Assembly (NCBI RefSeq): GCF_002236115.1
Contig: NZ_NIWT01000001.1
Span: forward strand, 682,001 to 746,000
Source of the DNA: Pseudomonas jessenii
GTDB lineage: Bacteria; Pseudomonadota; Gammaproteobacteria; Pseudomonadales; Pseudomonadaceae
Direction of reading: 5' to 3'
DNA: 64,000 nt
Below, one piece after another: positions 45,422 through 54,382 of this stretch. Each line of letters starts with the position of its first letter. Within the stretch, counting starts at the first letter, position 1. A model generated the notes under the pieces. That model was not told the origin of the DNA, made no database searches, and worked only from the letters and a program-made list of their open reading frames with translations. Position numbers and translations under genes: made by a program.

Positions 45422-45900
45422 AATTTGAAATTTCGCAAGCGGTTCACTGGCCTCTTATAGGCTTGATCAATGCACTGTGCATTTTCTCTTTCGTTTACTC
45501 ACCTTCGCACTACATGGAAAATATCAGTTACCAGACAAAATCCCGACAATGGCTGGAAGATCTCAATCAACTCAACACCGAAGAGTACCTCACTATCGGG
45601 CATGGCAGGCTCACGGGGACCACGCTGGAAAGCCTGAATGGGAAAATCCGCAACGCGACCATCTCAGCGAACATAATCGGAGAAAGCAATAAACACGTCG
45701 AGATCAAAGTCAGCAACATCAAGCTCAGCCAGGACAATGAACTTTTTGCCATTGAAAAGACCCCTGACTTGTTCTTTAGACGTCAATACGTCTTGCAAGA
45801 AGGCGCCATTCTGAACTACGAGTTGATCCCGACCCAGGATAAAAACGCGGTGTGTTTTTACATCCATGAACTTGGCCGTTTGCGCTGCATGAACCATTAA
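45418..45900 (+). CDS. ToxS-like membrane-anchored periplasmic protein
   Basis: A 160-residue protein with one N-terminal membrane span (~9-26, HWPLIGLINALCIFSFVYSP) and a periplasmic domain, the same layout as ToxS and other partners of ToxR-like regulators. The start ATG overlaps the stop of the regulator gene (ATGA), which favours translational coupling. The periplasmic part has beta-rich character (ATISANIIGESNKHVEIKVSNIKL) and two Cys (VCFYIHELGRLRCMNH). I see no sequence identity to ToxS that I could vouch for; the call rests on position and topology. Confidence 0.6.
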   Translation: MKFEISQAVHWPLIGLINALCIFSFVYSPSHYMENISYQTKSRQWLEDLNQLNTEEYLTIGHGRLTGTTLESLNGKIRNATISANIIGESNKHVEIKVSNIKLSQDNELFAIEKTPDLFFRRQYVLQEGAILNYELIPTQDKNAVCFYIHELGRLRCMNH

Positions 45901-46082
45901 TCGGCCTCCCGAACGGGCTCGACACCCGTCTGGCAAAGGTTCACATCAAAGAATTTTCAAACAAAAATAATACTTATTGATTTGAATCAAACGTCTCCCC
46001 CGCCAAAAATCCCTCCTCGATAATCCTTGGAATCGAGCCTGCTTGATTCTCGTCCGGGACAATGCCCTACAGAGGGAATCAA

Positions 46083-46382
46083 GTGAACGCCATGCATTTC
46101 CTGCGAGCCCATAAATCGACGACTTTCAGATTCCTGGGGGTCTTGTTTCTGTCTGCCATTCCACTTTATTCGTTGGCGCACGACGAGCACTCCGTCGAAA
46201 GCACGACCATTGAATATTATGAAGTTGAAACAAGCCCGGATGACAGCCAGAAACTATCGCATCTGAAGATTTACAGTGAGAATGAGTATCATACAGACGA
46301 GCAGAGCAGTGATTCTACTCTCCCCGCCCCACCACAAAGTGACACAGGCATGAGCTACGCCAGTTCGCTCATACTTCTATGA
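46083..46382 (+). CDS. Small secreted hypothetical protein
   Basis: A 99-residue protein with a signal peptide (FLGVLFLSAIPLYSLAHDEH) and a short acidic mature part (SVESTTIEYYEVETSPDDSQ). I start at GTG 46083, five bases after GAGGGA; ATG 46092 is the alternative. No family recognised. It lies downstream of the ToxR-like pair and may be part of its regulon (inference). Confidence 0.55.
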   Translation: MNAMHFLRAHKSTTFRFLGVLFLSAIPLYSLAHDEHSVESTTIEYYEVETSPDDSQKLSHLKIYSENEYHTDEQSSDSTLPAPPQSDTGMSYASSLILL

Positions 46383-46546
46383 GGGGCGGGCAAACGCTGA
46401 CTGGCCTCTTCTGACGACCTGACAAATATGAGTTATTGACTTTGGCAGGCACCATCGAAGTGAGATTATTTGCAGCCCAAGTCGTGGCAGAGATGCAGCT
46501 GACATTCTGCGCTGCCTGAATAAACTGTTAATAAGGAATCGCCTCG

Positions 46547-46973
46547 ATGCTACTGAAAAACTTCGTCACCGTGTCGTTTGGTTTATTGCTTTCTCTCAAG
46601 GCCATGGCCGACGACAAGGGTGTCTACAGTGCAAAATTGACGAGTGTCGAAACCAACAAAAAGGCCCCAACTACTGTGAAAACTGGCTATCAGGTAAAAA
46701 ACGGTTATCGTATTGACGACTTTTACGCCTTTACAGCAGCAGCCATTGATCCGATGAAACCCCAATCGCAGATCTTCAGTTCGAAAATCGATCCGCGCAG
46801 CGTTCAACACATGGACGACTCACCGTTGGACAGCAAGTACGCATTTTCGGCGGAACTGGAACTGATCCGGGGACTCTGAAAACCCGTTCAAAGCCAATGA
46901 CAATGGGGTCGATCTCACCGACAGCGAGAACGCCCAATCGCGCATCTTCTCCATGACTGCCCGTCAGGCTTGA
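46547..46973 (+). pseudogene. Frameshifted beta-barrel protein gene, related to the OmpA-like gene at 49950
   Basis: The first part reads MLLKNFVTVSFGLLLSLKAM, then ADDKGVYSAKLTSVET, parallel to the intact protein at 49950 (MLLRNLGFASLLSLLSFQAL, ADDKGLYLGAGVSS). The open frame stops at 46879. Removing one base of a four-G run (46869-46872) restores reading through DSENPFKANDNGVDLTDSEN to a stop at 46973, ~141 residues. The barrel strands are also less regular than in the intact copy. Alternatively it is a real 110-residue protein. Confidence 0.55.
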
Positions 46974-47006
46974 CCCTTATCATTTAACAGATGAGCCTTC
47001 AATTTC

Positions 47007-48020
47007 ATGAGTATCGCACCGCCCGACGAGATCTTTCATTTGTCCTCTGCCTTGCCGAGCCAACTGAATAGAACAATAGGCAAATGGGAAATGAGCCTTA
47101 TTCCGACCGAGCATGAAGCGCGCATTCGGCAACACAAACTCTTTCACAGTCCGCAACTGCAGTGCAGTCGCCTTGAGTTCGACTCATCCGTGACGCTGGT
47201 CAGTTCTGTCCCTGCCGGATTCGTGACATTCGCCATCTCCCAGGCACCGATTGGCCGACCCGTCGTAAACAATCAAAAACTACGGCCTGACGAAGTCATC
47301 GTACTGCACAGTGATGAATCGGTGCATTACACCTGCGAACCGAATGAAACACTTTTCACCATCACCACGACACTGGAAAACTATGAGCGGTGCCGCCAAC
47401 ATCACTCTGTCATAGATATCCTTGCAAACAGAACACAACACCGCTTCCAGGCTGAAAACTTTCAATTCATACAATCGGCCATTCAAGCCATCAGCGCGTG
47501 CTGTGTCGACATCAACGACGCTGCTTCAGCACAGCGCAGCGAAACAGAAGGTTCGACGATTGAAAGTGCGGTACTCGCTTCTCTGTTGCAATCGTTGACG
47601 CCCGCTGGCCGCTTCATCCGCAAAGTCCCGACAAGAAGAAAGGTGGCGATACAAGCCATACAGTACATCCATGAAAACACAAAAAAAACGCTCACTATAA
47701 AATCGCTGGTAAGGCAACTGGAAACCACCACTCGCACTTTGCATTTTGGCTTTATTGAAACGTTCGGGATATCGCCAATCGCTTATATCAGAAACTTGAG
47801 GCTCGCAAGCGCCCGTCGCGATCTGATCAATAAAACGTGGCCTACCGTCACAGAAACCGCGATGTTTTGGAATTTTCACCATCTGGGCCGGTTTTCCAAG
47901 GCCTATCAACTGGCTTACGGAGAGACGCCGTCGGAAACGGCCAAGCGCAACTCGGCCAGGCCAAGGAACACGACCTCATCTGTTTACAACCAGGTCGTCG
48001 GGGATAGAAATTATCGTTAA
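47007..48020 (+). CDS. AraC-family transcriptional regulator
   Basis: A 337-residue regulator with an N-terminal cupin-like half (VSSVPAGFVTFAISQAPIGR, VIVLHSDESVHYTCEPNETLF). The C-terminal DNA-binding domain is AIQYIHENTKKTLTIKSLVRQLETTTRTLHFGFIETFGISPIAYIRNLRLASARRDL and WPTVTETAMFWNFHHLGRFSKAYQLAYGETPSE. The type is like EutR or other virulence and envelope regulators. Base composition is lower in GC than the surrounding core genes, a hint of transfer. It may control the barrel protein genes on either side. Confidence 0.85.
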   Translation: MSIAPPDEIFHLSSALPSQLNRTIGKWEMSLIPTEHEARIRQHKLFHSPQLQCSRLEFDSSVTLVSSVPAGFVTFAISQAPIGRPVVNNQKLRPDEVIVLHSDESVHYTCEPNETLFTITTTLENYERCRQHHSVIDILANRTQHRFQAENFQFIQSAIQAISACCVDINDAASAQRSETEGSTIESAVLASLLQSLTPAGRFIRKVPTRRKVAIQAIQYIHENTKKTLTIKSLVRQLETTTRTLHFGFIETFGISPIAYIRNLRLASARRDLINKTWPTVTETAMFWNFHHLGRFSKAYQLAYGETPSETAKRNSARPRNTTSSVYNQVVGDRNYR

Positions 48021-48118
48021 CAGGCGTTTATCAAAGCCCCGAAAATGATGATTAATGATTTCCCTTGATTAACCACAAGTTTCCACAATTGCTTATTTGC
48101 CTACTCAAGGAGATAAGC

Positions 48119-48223
48119 ATGCAACATCGAATAAACACACTGCCACTCAAGCAGAAAATCGCACTGTGTCTTACCGTCTATGCCAGCGGCATCTTGTTGG
48201 CTTGGGTAATTGACTGGTACTGA
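48119..48223 (+). CDS. 34-residue single-span membrane peptide
   Basis: The ORF starts MQHRINTLPLKQKIALCLTV and goes on through YASGILLAWVIDWY: a short basic N-terminus, then a hydrophobic helix rich in Leu, Ala and Ile. The ribosome site AAGGAG lies 7-8 bases before the ATG and is among the best in this region. It precedes the CSS-EAL phosphodiesterase gene by 60 bp and may be cotranscribed. No family recognised. Confidence 0.6.
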   Translation: MQHRINTLPLKQKIALCLTVYASGILLAWVIDWY

Positions 48224-48283
48224 AGTCGCTTAATCCGTGACTACAGAAAGCACAGCGAATTAATGATACCTCGGAGTTTTTCG

Positions 48284-49879
48284 ATGGTTGCCGCATATAA
48301 AGCGTTACTTGGAAGGCACGCAGTCACTGTATGTCTGATTGCTGCAACAGGTTGGGCCGCATGGTTCTGTGCTGGAGGGCTGGCGGATCAATTCGTTGCA
48401 CGGAAGTTGAATAATGTTTATGCCGATCTGCGTGCTGCTCAAGTGGAGCCCAATGCGCAGATCGACAAAGTACTGGAAACCCTCGGCGATCTCGATCGCT
48501 CGGGTCAGGAATGCTCCGTAGAGCAATACTCACAACTGGCTGACCTGGTCAAGAACCTGCGATTTGTTGATCAAGCGGCAATCCAGTTGCCCAATGGCAA
48601 GATCTGTTCCTCCAACGGACAAGCACCTCCCTCGATACTGGCCGATAGCGACAAGCGCAAGTTTTCCGTTGGAAAGCGAACCTACTGGGTGGATGCTGGC
48701 CACACGGTTTCCGCGGACACCGATTTTATCATTGTGTCGGAACAGTCAACCTACGTCTGGGCAAACAAGAAGCTCCTGCTCGACAACTTGAAGTTTCCCA
48801 AGGACCTGCAACTGGACCTCATCGGCCCCGGCGGCGCAGTGCCCATTGCCTCTACGGGCCACAAACCGCTGGCGATGCAGAAACCGTTCCACCTGGAAGA
48901 ACTGGTTACCTCGGCAGACAAGGTCCTCATCGCCTTTGCGGGCAACCGAAATGAACTGATCTCGGTCATTTCTCTTCCGTTGAGCTACCTGACGAGTCTC
49001 AAATTCAAATTATTCATTGGCCTTGTGTGCGTGTTCGCAGCGCTGTTTTTGCTCGCATGGTGTGTCAAACGGCATTACACCTCTACCGCCGTACGGCTTC
49101 GCAATGCCCTGAAAGCCAACAGGCTGGATGTTCACTACCAGCCTATCGTCAACCTGACGACGGGCTATCTGGTGGGCGCTGAATCACTTTCTCGCTGGAA
49201 CGACAACGGCACCCAAGTGCCTGCGGATGTTTTCATTGCGGTGGCGGAAAAATCCGACTTGATCCGCATACTTACGCGTTCAGTGATTCGACAAGTGGCG
49301 GAGGATTACAGCACCTACCTTTGGGCGTGCAAGGACTTCTACATTACGGTCAATCTTTGCGCCCAGGATATTCAGGACCCAAGTTTTCCAGACTATGTGG
49401 CCAGCGTGCTGGCAACCTACAACATGCCAGTGTCCGCCATGGCTTTTGAAATCACCGAAAGGACCCTGATCGATCAGAAGCCTGCCGCCCTGCAATTGCG
49501 ACGGCTTCGTGCGTGCGGACATCGCATTGCCGTGGACGACTTCGGTATCGGCTATTCCAACCTCTCGCTCCTCGATTCAGTGCCTTTCGACATTCTGAAA
49601 TTAGATCGCTCATTCATCGCCGACGACAAGATCGCGGCCAAGGATGCCTTGTGGCGCCACATTGCCCAGTTGGCCAGGTCGCTGAGACTCAAGGTCGTGG
49701 CCGAAGGTGTCGAGACTCAGGAGCAACTGCCGCATCTGGTCTCGGAGGGGGTTCTATTGGCACAAGGCTGGTTGTTCTCCAAAGCGCTGCCAATTCAAGC
49801 ATTGGCAAGACGCTACTTTCAATGTCCGGAAAACATCCCGCCTTACGACTCAAAAATATCAATCAATGATTTTTATTAA
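48284..49879 (+). CDS. CSS-motif cyclic-di-GMP phosphodiesterase (EAL domain)
   Basis: A 531-residue inner-membrane enzyme that would hydrolyse c-di-GMP. Residues ~15-260 are two membrane spans around a periplasmic CSS-motif domain (GKICSSNG), which in relatives senses the redox state through its Cys residues. The EAL domain has YQPIVNLTTGYLVGAESLSRW (ESL in place of EAL), ITVNLCAQD, FEITERTLI, AVDDFGIGYSNLSLL and VVAEGVETQEQL, so the metal-binding and catalytic residues are kept. Start at ATG 48284, after GGAG at 48273; ATG 48263 also possible. Confidence 0.92.
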   Translation: MVAAYKALLGRHAVTVCLIAATGWAAWFCAGGLADQFVARKLNNVYADLRAAQVEPNAQIDKVLETLGDLDRSGQECSVEQYSQLADLVKNLRFVDQAAIQLPNGKICSSNGQAPPSILADSDKRKFSVGKRTYWVDAGHTVSADTDFIIVSEQSTYVWANKKLLLDNLKFPKDLQLDLIGPGGAVPIASTGHKPLAMQKPFHLEELVTSADKVLIAFAGNRNELISVISLPLSYLTSLKFKLFIGLVCVFAALFLLAWCVKRHYTSTAVRLRNALKANRLDVHYQPIVNLTTGYLVGAESLSRWNDNGTQVPADVFIAVAEKSDLIRILTRSVIRQVAEDYSTYLWACKDFYITVNLCAQDIQDPSFPDYVASVLATYNMPVSAMAFEITERTLIDQKPAALQLRRLRACGHRIAVDDFGIGYSNLSLLDSVPFDILKLDRSFIADDKIAAKDALWRHIAQLARSLRLKVVAEGVETQEQLPHLVSEGVLLAQGWLFSKALPIQALARRYFQCPENIPPYDSKISINDFY

Positions 49880-49949
49880 CCCTTCATGGCCCCTCAAATG
49901 CTCGCCGAACCCTAACACCAGACAAACCTGAACAAGGACTCCACCACCC

Positions 49950-50450
49950 ATGCTACTTCGAAACCTTGGCTTCGCTTCACTGCTATCGCTGCTGTCTTTT
50001 CAGGCGCTCGCTGATGACAAAGGTTTATATCTTGGAGCTGGCGTAAGCAGCATACAGACCGACGAATCCAGATTGGACGACGACGACACCAGCTACAAGG
50101 TTTATGCCGGGTATCGCGTCAATAGCTACCTGGCCTTCGAGGGGGCCTACGTCGACCTGGGTCAATTCAAGGACAAGAATGTCGATTTCGATGGTAAATC
50201 GGCTCAGGCTGCGGCCCATGTCGGCTTTCCGCTGGGCGATCGGTTGCGGGTATTCGGCAGTGTCGGTGCTCACGCCTGGGACGCCGACGGCAATGCCACC
50301 GACGACGATACCGGGGTTGACCTGACCTACGGCGTCGGCGTCGAGTTCGATGTCTTTCGCAACATCGGCCTGCGCGCTGAATACGAAGTTCTGGAGGTCG
50401 GAGAGATCGACCTGAATCAGACGACTGCATCCGCCTATATGCTTTTCTGA
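49950..50450 (+). CDS. OmpA-type outer-membrane beta-barrel protein
   Basis: A 166-residue protein with a signal peptide ending in LADD and an eight-strand barrel pattern (TSYKVYAGYRVNSYLAFEGAYVDLG, AAAHVGFPLGDRLRVFGSVGAHAW, GVDLTYGVGVEFDVFRNIGLRAEYEVL) ending with F. No peptidoglycan-binding domain follows, so it is a barrel-only OprF/OmpW-like small porin or adhesin. Follows the phosphodiesterase gene by 70 bp. A decayed relative lies at 46547. Confidence 0.85.
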   Translation: MLLRNLGFASLLSLLSFQALADDKGLYLGAGVSSIQTDESRLDDDDTSYKVYAGYRVNSYLAFEGAYVDLGQFKDKNVDFDGKSAQAAAHVGFPLGDRLRVFGSVGAHAWDADGNATDDDTGVDLTYGVGVEFDVFRNIGLRAEYEVLEVGEIDLNQTTASAYMLF

Positions 50451-50536
50451 CACCGCTACAACTGAGCGGCCTCCCCCGGGTCGCTCATCGCCCCCTGCAC
50501 AATGCTCGTCCTCGCTCTACCTATCCCACCCTGCCA

Positions 50537-52153
50537 TTACTTCAACGTTTCCTTCGACTCCTGCGCAGGCGCCATGTACCACTTGTCCCTGGGCACCCAT
50601 TTCTCTTGTTGCGGATCGCCCAGATAGTGCGGCGACATGATCTGCACACCGTACTCGTTGAACACGTCCTGGATGTTGGCGTGCAGCATGCTTAACAGCA
50701 CGGCGCGCGGTCGAGGCTGGCTGGGTATGGCCTGGGCCACCAGCCGGTATTCCGGGTAGAAGTCCGACAATGCCGTCTGGAACACCTGCGGCGGTGGGGT
50801 TTCGAGGACGCCGGGCGTGCGTCTGGCGGCTTCCAGCAACATCCCTTCGACCTGCCGCCAGGGGGTGTCATAGCCAATGGTGACCACGGTGTCGACCACA
50901 TAACCGGGGCCTTGTACAACCCGTGAGTAGTTCTTGGTGACCGTACCGGTGATCATCGAGTTGGGCAGGGTCAGCACTTCGCCCAGGCCGGTACGAATGC
51001 TCGTGGTGAACATGCCCAGCTCAGTGACCGTCCCTTCGTGCTCGCCGATGCGCACGAACTCACCGGGACGCAGGGTTCGGGTGTACGTCAGGATCAATCC
51101 GGCCGCCGCCTGCCCGACGACGCTGGAAGCACCCAGGGAGATCATCAGGCCGACCAGCACCGACAAGCCTTTGAACGCATCGGTACCCGCACCCGGCAAG
51201 TAGGGATAAGCCATGGCCAGGGCAAACAACCAGATCGCCAGCGAAGTCAGGCGCTGAGTCGGTTTCAGGGTTTCGTGGTTCAGCCAGTTGAAGGTGCCGG
51301 GCGTGGCCATGCGCCGCAGTATCCGGCGAGAGAACGCTGTCGCGCCACGGGCAATGAAAAAGATCGCCAGCGCCACGCCGAGCCCGGGGATGGCCCCTAG
51401 AATCCCTTGCAGCAAATAGTCGGCGACTTCCAGCAGATAGTTGTTAAGGCTTTCACCCCAAGGCCGGGTATAGGGAAACCGCGACAGGACAAACCCCAAC
51501 CACTCGTAAGAGAGCAGCAGCACGATGACCCAGCGCAGCAACTCCAGCACGCGGCTGACCAATGGATACAGGAAGTTGGCGTCGATCAGCGGAACCTTTC
51601 CGACTTTCAGCGCCTGGGTGTGCCGATGCATCAGTTCAGGCAGTTTCTGCAGCACTCTGCGCCGCAGGTACGACATGCCGAACAGCAGCGCGATGTAAAT
51701 GCCGGTGGCCAGCAACGCAGCGACGACGGAACGCAGGATCAACTGCAGGCTACGGGCTTCCCGGGTTTCGGCCACGACCTGGCGCAGCCTGTCGGCCGCG
51801 GCTTCGGCGGCCAGTTGCACCGAGTCGAATTCGGTCTCGTCGAAATCCTTGGGCGAAACGATAAAAGCACGGCGAGAACCCAACAGCACCATGTAGCTTT
51901 TCATGATCGGGTCGAGGGTGACTTTGAGGTCGTCGGCGTCATCCAGCGCCTCACCGATCACCGCTTTCGCCCGTTTGACCCGCGAGGCCGGGGCTTCACC
52001 GAGGATGGTCGCGCGAAACACCATGATGCTGCGGTTGGCCACTTTCAATTCAACGGGAGCATCGACCACTTTCGGGGCGTCTTCAGCCCACAGTTGCACC
52101 GACCAAAACATCCCGAAAACAGTAAACAATACAGCGAGCAGCCTGCTCCGCAT
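50537..52153 (-). CDS. MscS-family mechanosensitive channel
   Basis: A 538-residue protein. The signal peptide (ending VQLWAED) and periplasmic domain are followed by about four membrane spans and a MscS core: LVGLMISLGASSVVGQAAAGLILTYTRTLRPGEFVRIGEHEGTVTELGMFTTSIRTGLGEVLTLPNSMI. The gate helix has the small-residue spacing of MscS. The C-terminal cytoplasmic part is present. It would vent solutes during hypo-osmotic shock. Lone gene. Confidence 0.92.
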   Translation of the reverse strand: MRSRLLAVLFTVFGMFWSVQLWAEDAPKVVDAPVELKVANRSIMVFRATILGEAPASRVKRAKAVIGEALDDADDLKVTLDPIMKSYMVLLGSRRAFIVSPKDFDETEFDSVQLAAEAAADRLRQVVAETREARSLQLILRSVVAALLATGIYIALLFGMSYLRRRVLQKLPELMHRHTQALKVGKVPLIDANFLYPLVSRVLELLRWVIVLLLSYEWLGFVLSRFPYTRPWGESLNNYLLEVADYLLQGILGAIPGLGVALAIFFIARGATAFSRRILRRMATPGTFNWLNHETLKPTQRLTSLAIWLFALAMAYPYLPGAGTDAFKGLSVLVGLMISLGASSVVGQAAAGLILTYTRTLRPGEFVRIGEHEGTVTELGMFTTSIRTGLGEVLTLPNSMITGTVTKNYSRVVQGPGYVVDTVVTIGYDTPWRQVEGMLLEAARRTPGVLETPPPQVFQTALSDFYPEYRLVAQAIPSQPRPRAVLLSMLHANIQDVFNEYGVQIMSPHYLGDPQQEKWVPRDKWYMAPAQESKETLK

Positions 52154-52334
52154 GTGTCAGATCCTTACGTCACGAAATTCAAATCCAGAGTACGTATCGC
52201 AGCGTAGTTCACCGATGAACGGTTGTCAGATTTGAGCTACAGGCCGTTTCCTTATCCGTCTGTTTTCTTGAAACAGCGAGCTCAAGCCCCGGAATTTGTG
52301 CTCTCGACCGAATTCTTGAAACACTGAAGATCCC

Positions 52335-52423
52335 TGTGGGAGCGAGCCTGCTCGCGATAGCGATGGGTCAGACACCGGGATGTTGAATGTGCCGCCGCCA
52401 TCGCGAGCAAGCTCGCTCCCACA
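52335..52423. repeat. REPIN 1
   Basis: Two inverted REP units, TGTGGGAGCGAGCCTGCTCG on one side and its near-complement at the other, separated by ~40 bp. It lies between mscS-like and glycine-zipper genes. Confidence 0.9.
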
Positions 52424-52441
52424 GTTTGTTCCATACCTGAT

Positions 52442-52897
52442 TCAAGGATTGACCTGATAACCCTTGCCTTGCAAACAGCTGGTGTAAGCCGTCGTGGTGT
52501 TCGCCTGCGTGGTTTTCGATTGCTCCCGGCGTTCCTGGCGCTGACGTGAAGCACCGACCACGGCGCCGGCCGCCGCCGTCTCCTTGGCGCGGTTCTGGCG
52601 ATAGTCCTGTTTCCTGTCATCGTCGACACGATCATAAGCTTCGTCATGCTGATTGCCGCGCACCTGGGCCCCGACCGCGCCAGCGGCGGCCCCGGCAGCA
52701 GCACCCTTGATCCTCCCGCCGGAAGGCGTGGAAGCCGTCGAGGCGCTCTGGCTGGCGGCGATGCTGTTGCATTCGTTGATGTCGGCCTGGGTTTGTTGCG
52801 AACTTTGCCCTTTCATCGGCACCACCGATTGCGCCCATCCCGGGGCACTCAAAATCGACAATGCGATACATAGGCTGACCGATGAAAATCGTTTCAT
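52442..52897 (-). CDS. YmgG-like glycine-zipper protein, copy 2
   Basis: A 151-residue secreted protein with signal peptide MKRFSSVSLCIALSILSAPG. The mature part is VVPMKGQSSQQTQADINEC, then a glycine zipper (GRIKGAAAGAAAGAVGAQ), NQHDEAYDRVDDDRKQDYRQN and a C-terminal SCLQGKGYQVNP. Every block matches copy 1 at 43512, with the zipper better kept here. The start at 52897 removes a poor 20-residue extension. Function unknown. Confidence 0.82.
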   Translation of the reverse strand: MKRFSSVSLCIALSILSAPGWAQSVVPMKGQSSQQTQADINECNSIAASQSASTASTPSGGRIKGAAAGAAAGAVGAQVRGNQHDEAYDRVDDDRKQDYRQNRAKETAAAGAVVGASRQRQERREQSKTTQANTTTAYTSCLQGKGYQVNP

Positions 52898-53054
52898 GAT
52901 GACCTCCGACAGGCTTGCCACAACGGGCAAGCCTTTGGGTCGACTGGCGGGCGGCAAGCGGCGCCATGCGTCGCCTGCCGATCGGGTGGAGTAACTGAAA
53001 AGTGTAGTTCAACGGCCCCGCACAGAAGGACTTCCGAACAAACGGTGGACGTTG

Positions 53055-53143
53055 TGTAGGAGCGAGCCTGCTCGCGATGGCGGTGTATCAGGCACATAAA
53101 TGTCGAATGTACGGCCGATATCGCGAGCAGGCTCGCTCCTGCA
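53055..53143. repeat. REPIN 2
   Basis: Inverted REP pair with TGTAGGAGCGAGCCTGCTCG at the left end and its complement at the right; 89 bp like REPIN 1. Confidence 0.9.
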
Positions 53144-53556
53144 GGTCTATTGGTGATCTGCGGATGTGCGGTTACTCAGCCGGATCGAGCCGATCCAGCG
53201 CCCGATTCACTGCCAATACCAAACGAGGGGTGGTGGCGATACGCAGGTTGGTAGACCGGCCCAGGAACCCGGCGCATCCGAAGACGCCCTACGCATGACC
53301 ACCATTAAGCAGAGACAAAATACTCTGCAAAGCGTGGTGCTCTGCGCCTGGATAACCGGGCTACCAAACCCCATCGCTGTTGTTTTCCAGCGACCGGCAA
53401 ATGATAGAACCCGGCTCCAAGACGCACAAGCCGGCGGATTCTGGCGTAGCTGTAGGCAATGACGCAAGCCGTCGTAGCTTGCTGGAAGTAACGCTGACAG
53501 CCGTTAAACAGATCCGGAACAGCAGGCTGCAGAATACCTGGCACACACCAAAAACC

Positions 53557-53646
53557 TGTGGGAGCGAGCTTGCTCGCGATGGCGGTGGCTCAGTCAACAT
53601 AGATGTTGAAGCTGATGTCCTCATCGCGAGCAAGCTCGCTCCCACA
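53557..53646. repeat. REPIN 3
   Basis: Inverted REP pair of 90 bp ending in GCTCGCTCCCACA. It lies just past the stop of the oxidoreductase gene. Confidence 0.9.
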
Positions 53647-53662
53647 GGGTTTAGGGTGTTAA

Positions 53663-54373
53663 TCAGGCATTGGTTGTCAGCGGATGGAGTTGTTCATCGA
53701 ACTGCGACAGTTTCGGAAACACCAGCGGCTGATCATCGCTCAGATGCTGCAGTCGCTGCCCGTAATCCACCAGAAACTGCTGGCGCGCCTCGTCACTGAT
53801 GTACGGCACATGCCAGGCCACGAACGGCTCCAGCACATCAAAACCAACATAAGCCAGGGTGCCACGCAGGATCGGCCGCAGCATGTCCTCCAGCGGACCG
53901 TGAATCGCACCTTCGCCGAACATGTGTTCACGCCCGCCCAGGGTCACGGTCACCAGCGCTTTCTTGCCGGCCAGGCCGCCCTGATCGTAGAAACGCTTGC
54001 CGCCATAGCAGATGCCCGACACCAGCACCCGGTCGATCCAGCCCTTGAGCATGGCCGGGGTGGAGAACCAGAAGATCGGGAAGTTGAGGATCAGCAGGTC
54101 GGCCCACAGCAGTTTGTCCAGCTCAGCCTGGATATCCGCCGCCAGCGACTGGCTCTTCACGCCCAGGCGTTGCTCCAGGGCGTAGACCAGGTATTCGGGG
54201 TTTTCCCGATTCGAGAAGTCCGCGTCGCTGGCCACCGGGTTCCAGTTCATTTTGTACAGGTCGCTGACCTGCACTTCGTGGCCCTGGGCTTCAAGCGTGG
54301 CGACAGCCTGGTCCCGCAGGGCGGCGGTGAAGGATTGCGGCTCCGGGTGAGCGTGGACGATCAGTACTTTCAT
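53663..54373 (-). CDS. NAD(P)H-dependent oxidoreductase, flavodoxin-2 fold
   Basis: A 236-residue flavoprotein of the NQO1/MdaB/KefF type, which transfers two electrons from NAD(P)H to quinones. It starts MKVLIVHAHPEPQSFTAALR, has LLWADLLILNFPIFWFSTPAMLKGWIDRV for the flavin loop and LVTVTLGGREHMFGEGAIHG later. It is 9 bp downstream of the ABC ATPase gene and probably in the same transcript, although its link to peptide uptake is unclear. Confidence 0.88.
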   Translation of the reverse strand: MKVLIVHAHPEPQSFTAALRDQAVATLEAQGHEVQVSDLYKMNWNPVASDADFSNRENPEYLVYALEQRLGVKSQSLAADIQAELDKLLWADLLILNFPIFWFSTPAMLKGWIDRVLVSGICYGGKRFYDQGGLAGKKALVTVTLGGREHMFGEGAIHGPLEDMLRPILRGTLAYVGFDVLEPFVAWHVPYISDEARQQFLVDYGQRLQHLSDDQPLVFPKLSQFDEQLHPLTTNA

Positions 54374-54382
54374 GGTGGTTCC

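Larger units (their letters stand above)
52898..53662. other. 765-bp intergenic block with two REPINs
   Basis: Between the REPINs (53144-53556) lies ~410 bp with no credible gene. ORFs on both strands run through it but have odd composition and no ribosome sites. From memory it resembles repeated non-coding sequence of fluorescens-group genomes, but I cannot confirm this. Confidence 0.4.

Noticed and set aside
45964..45990. AT-rich stretch resembling a Fur box downstream of the ToxS-like gene
   Set aside because: Matches the consensus at too few positions and is not followed by an iron-related gene.
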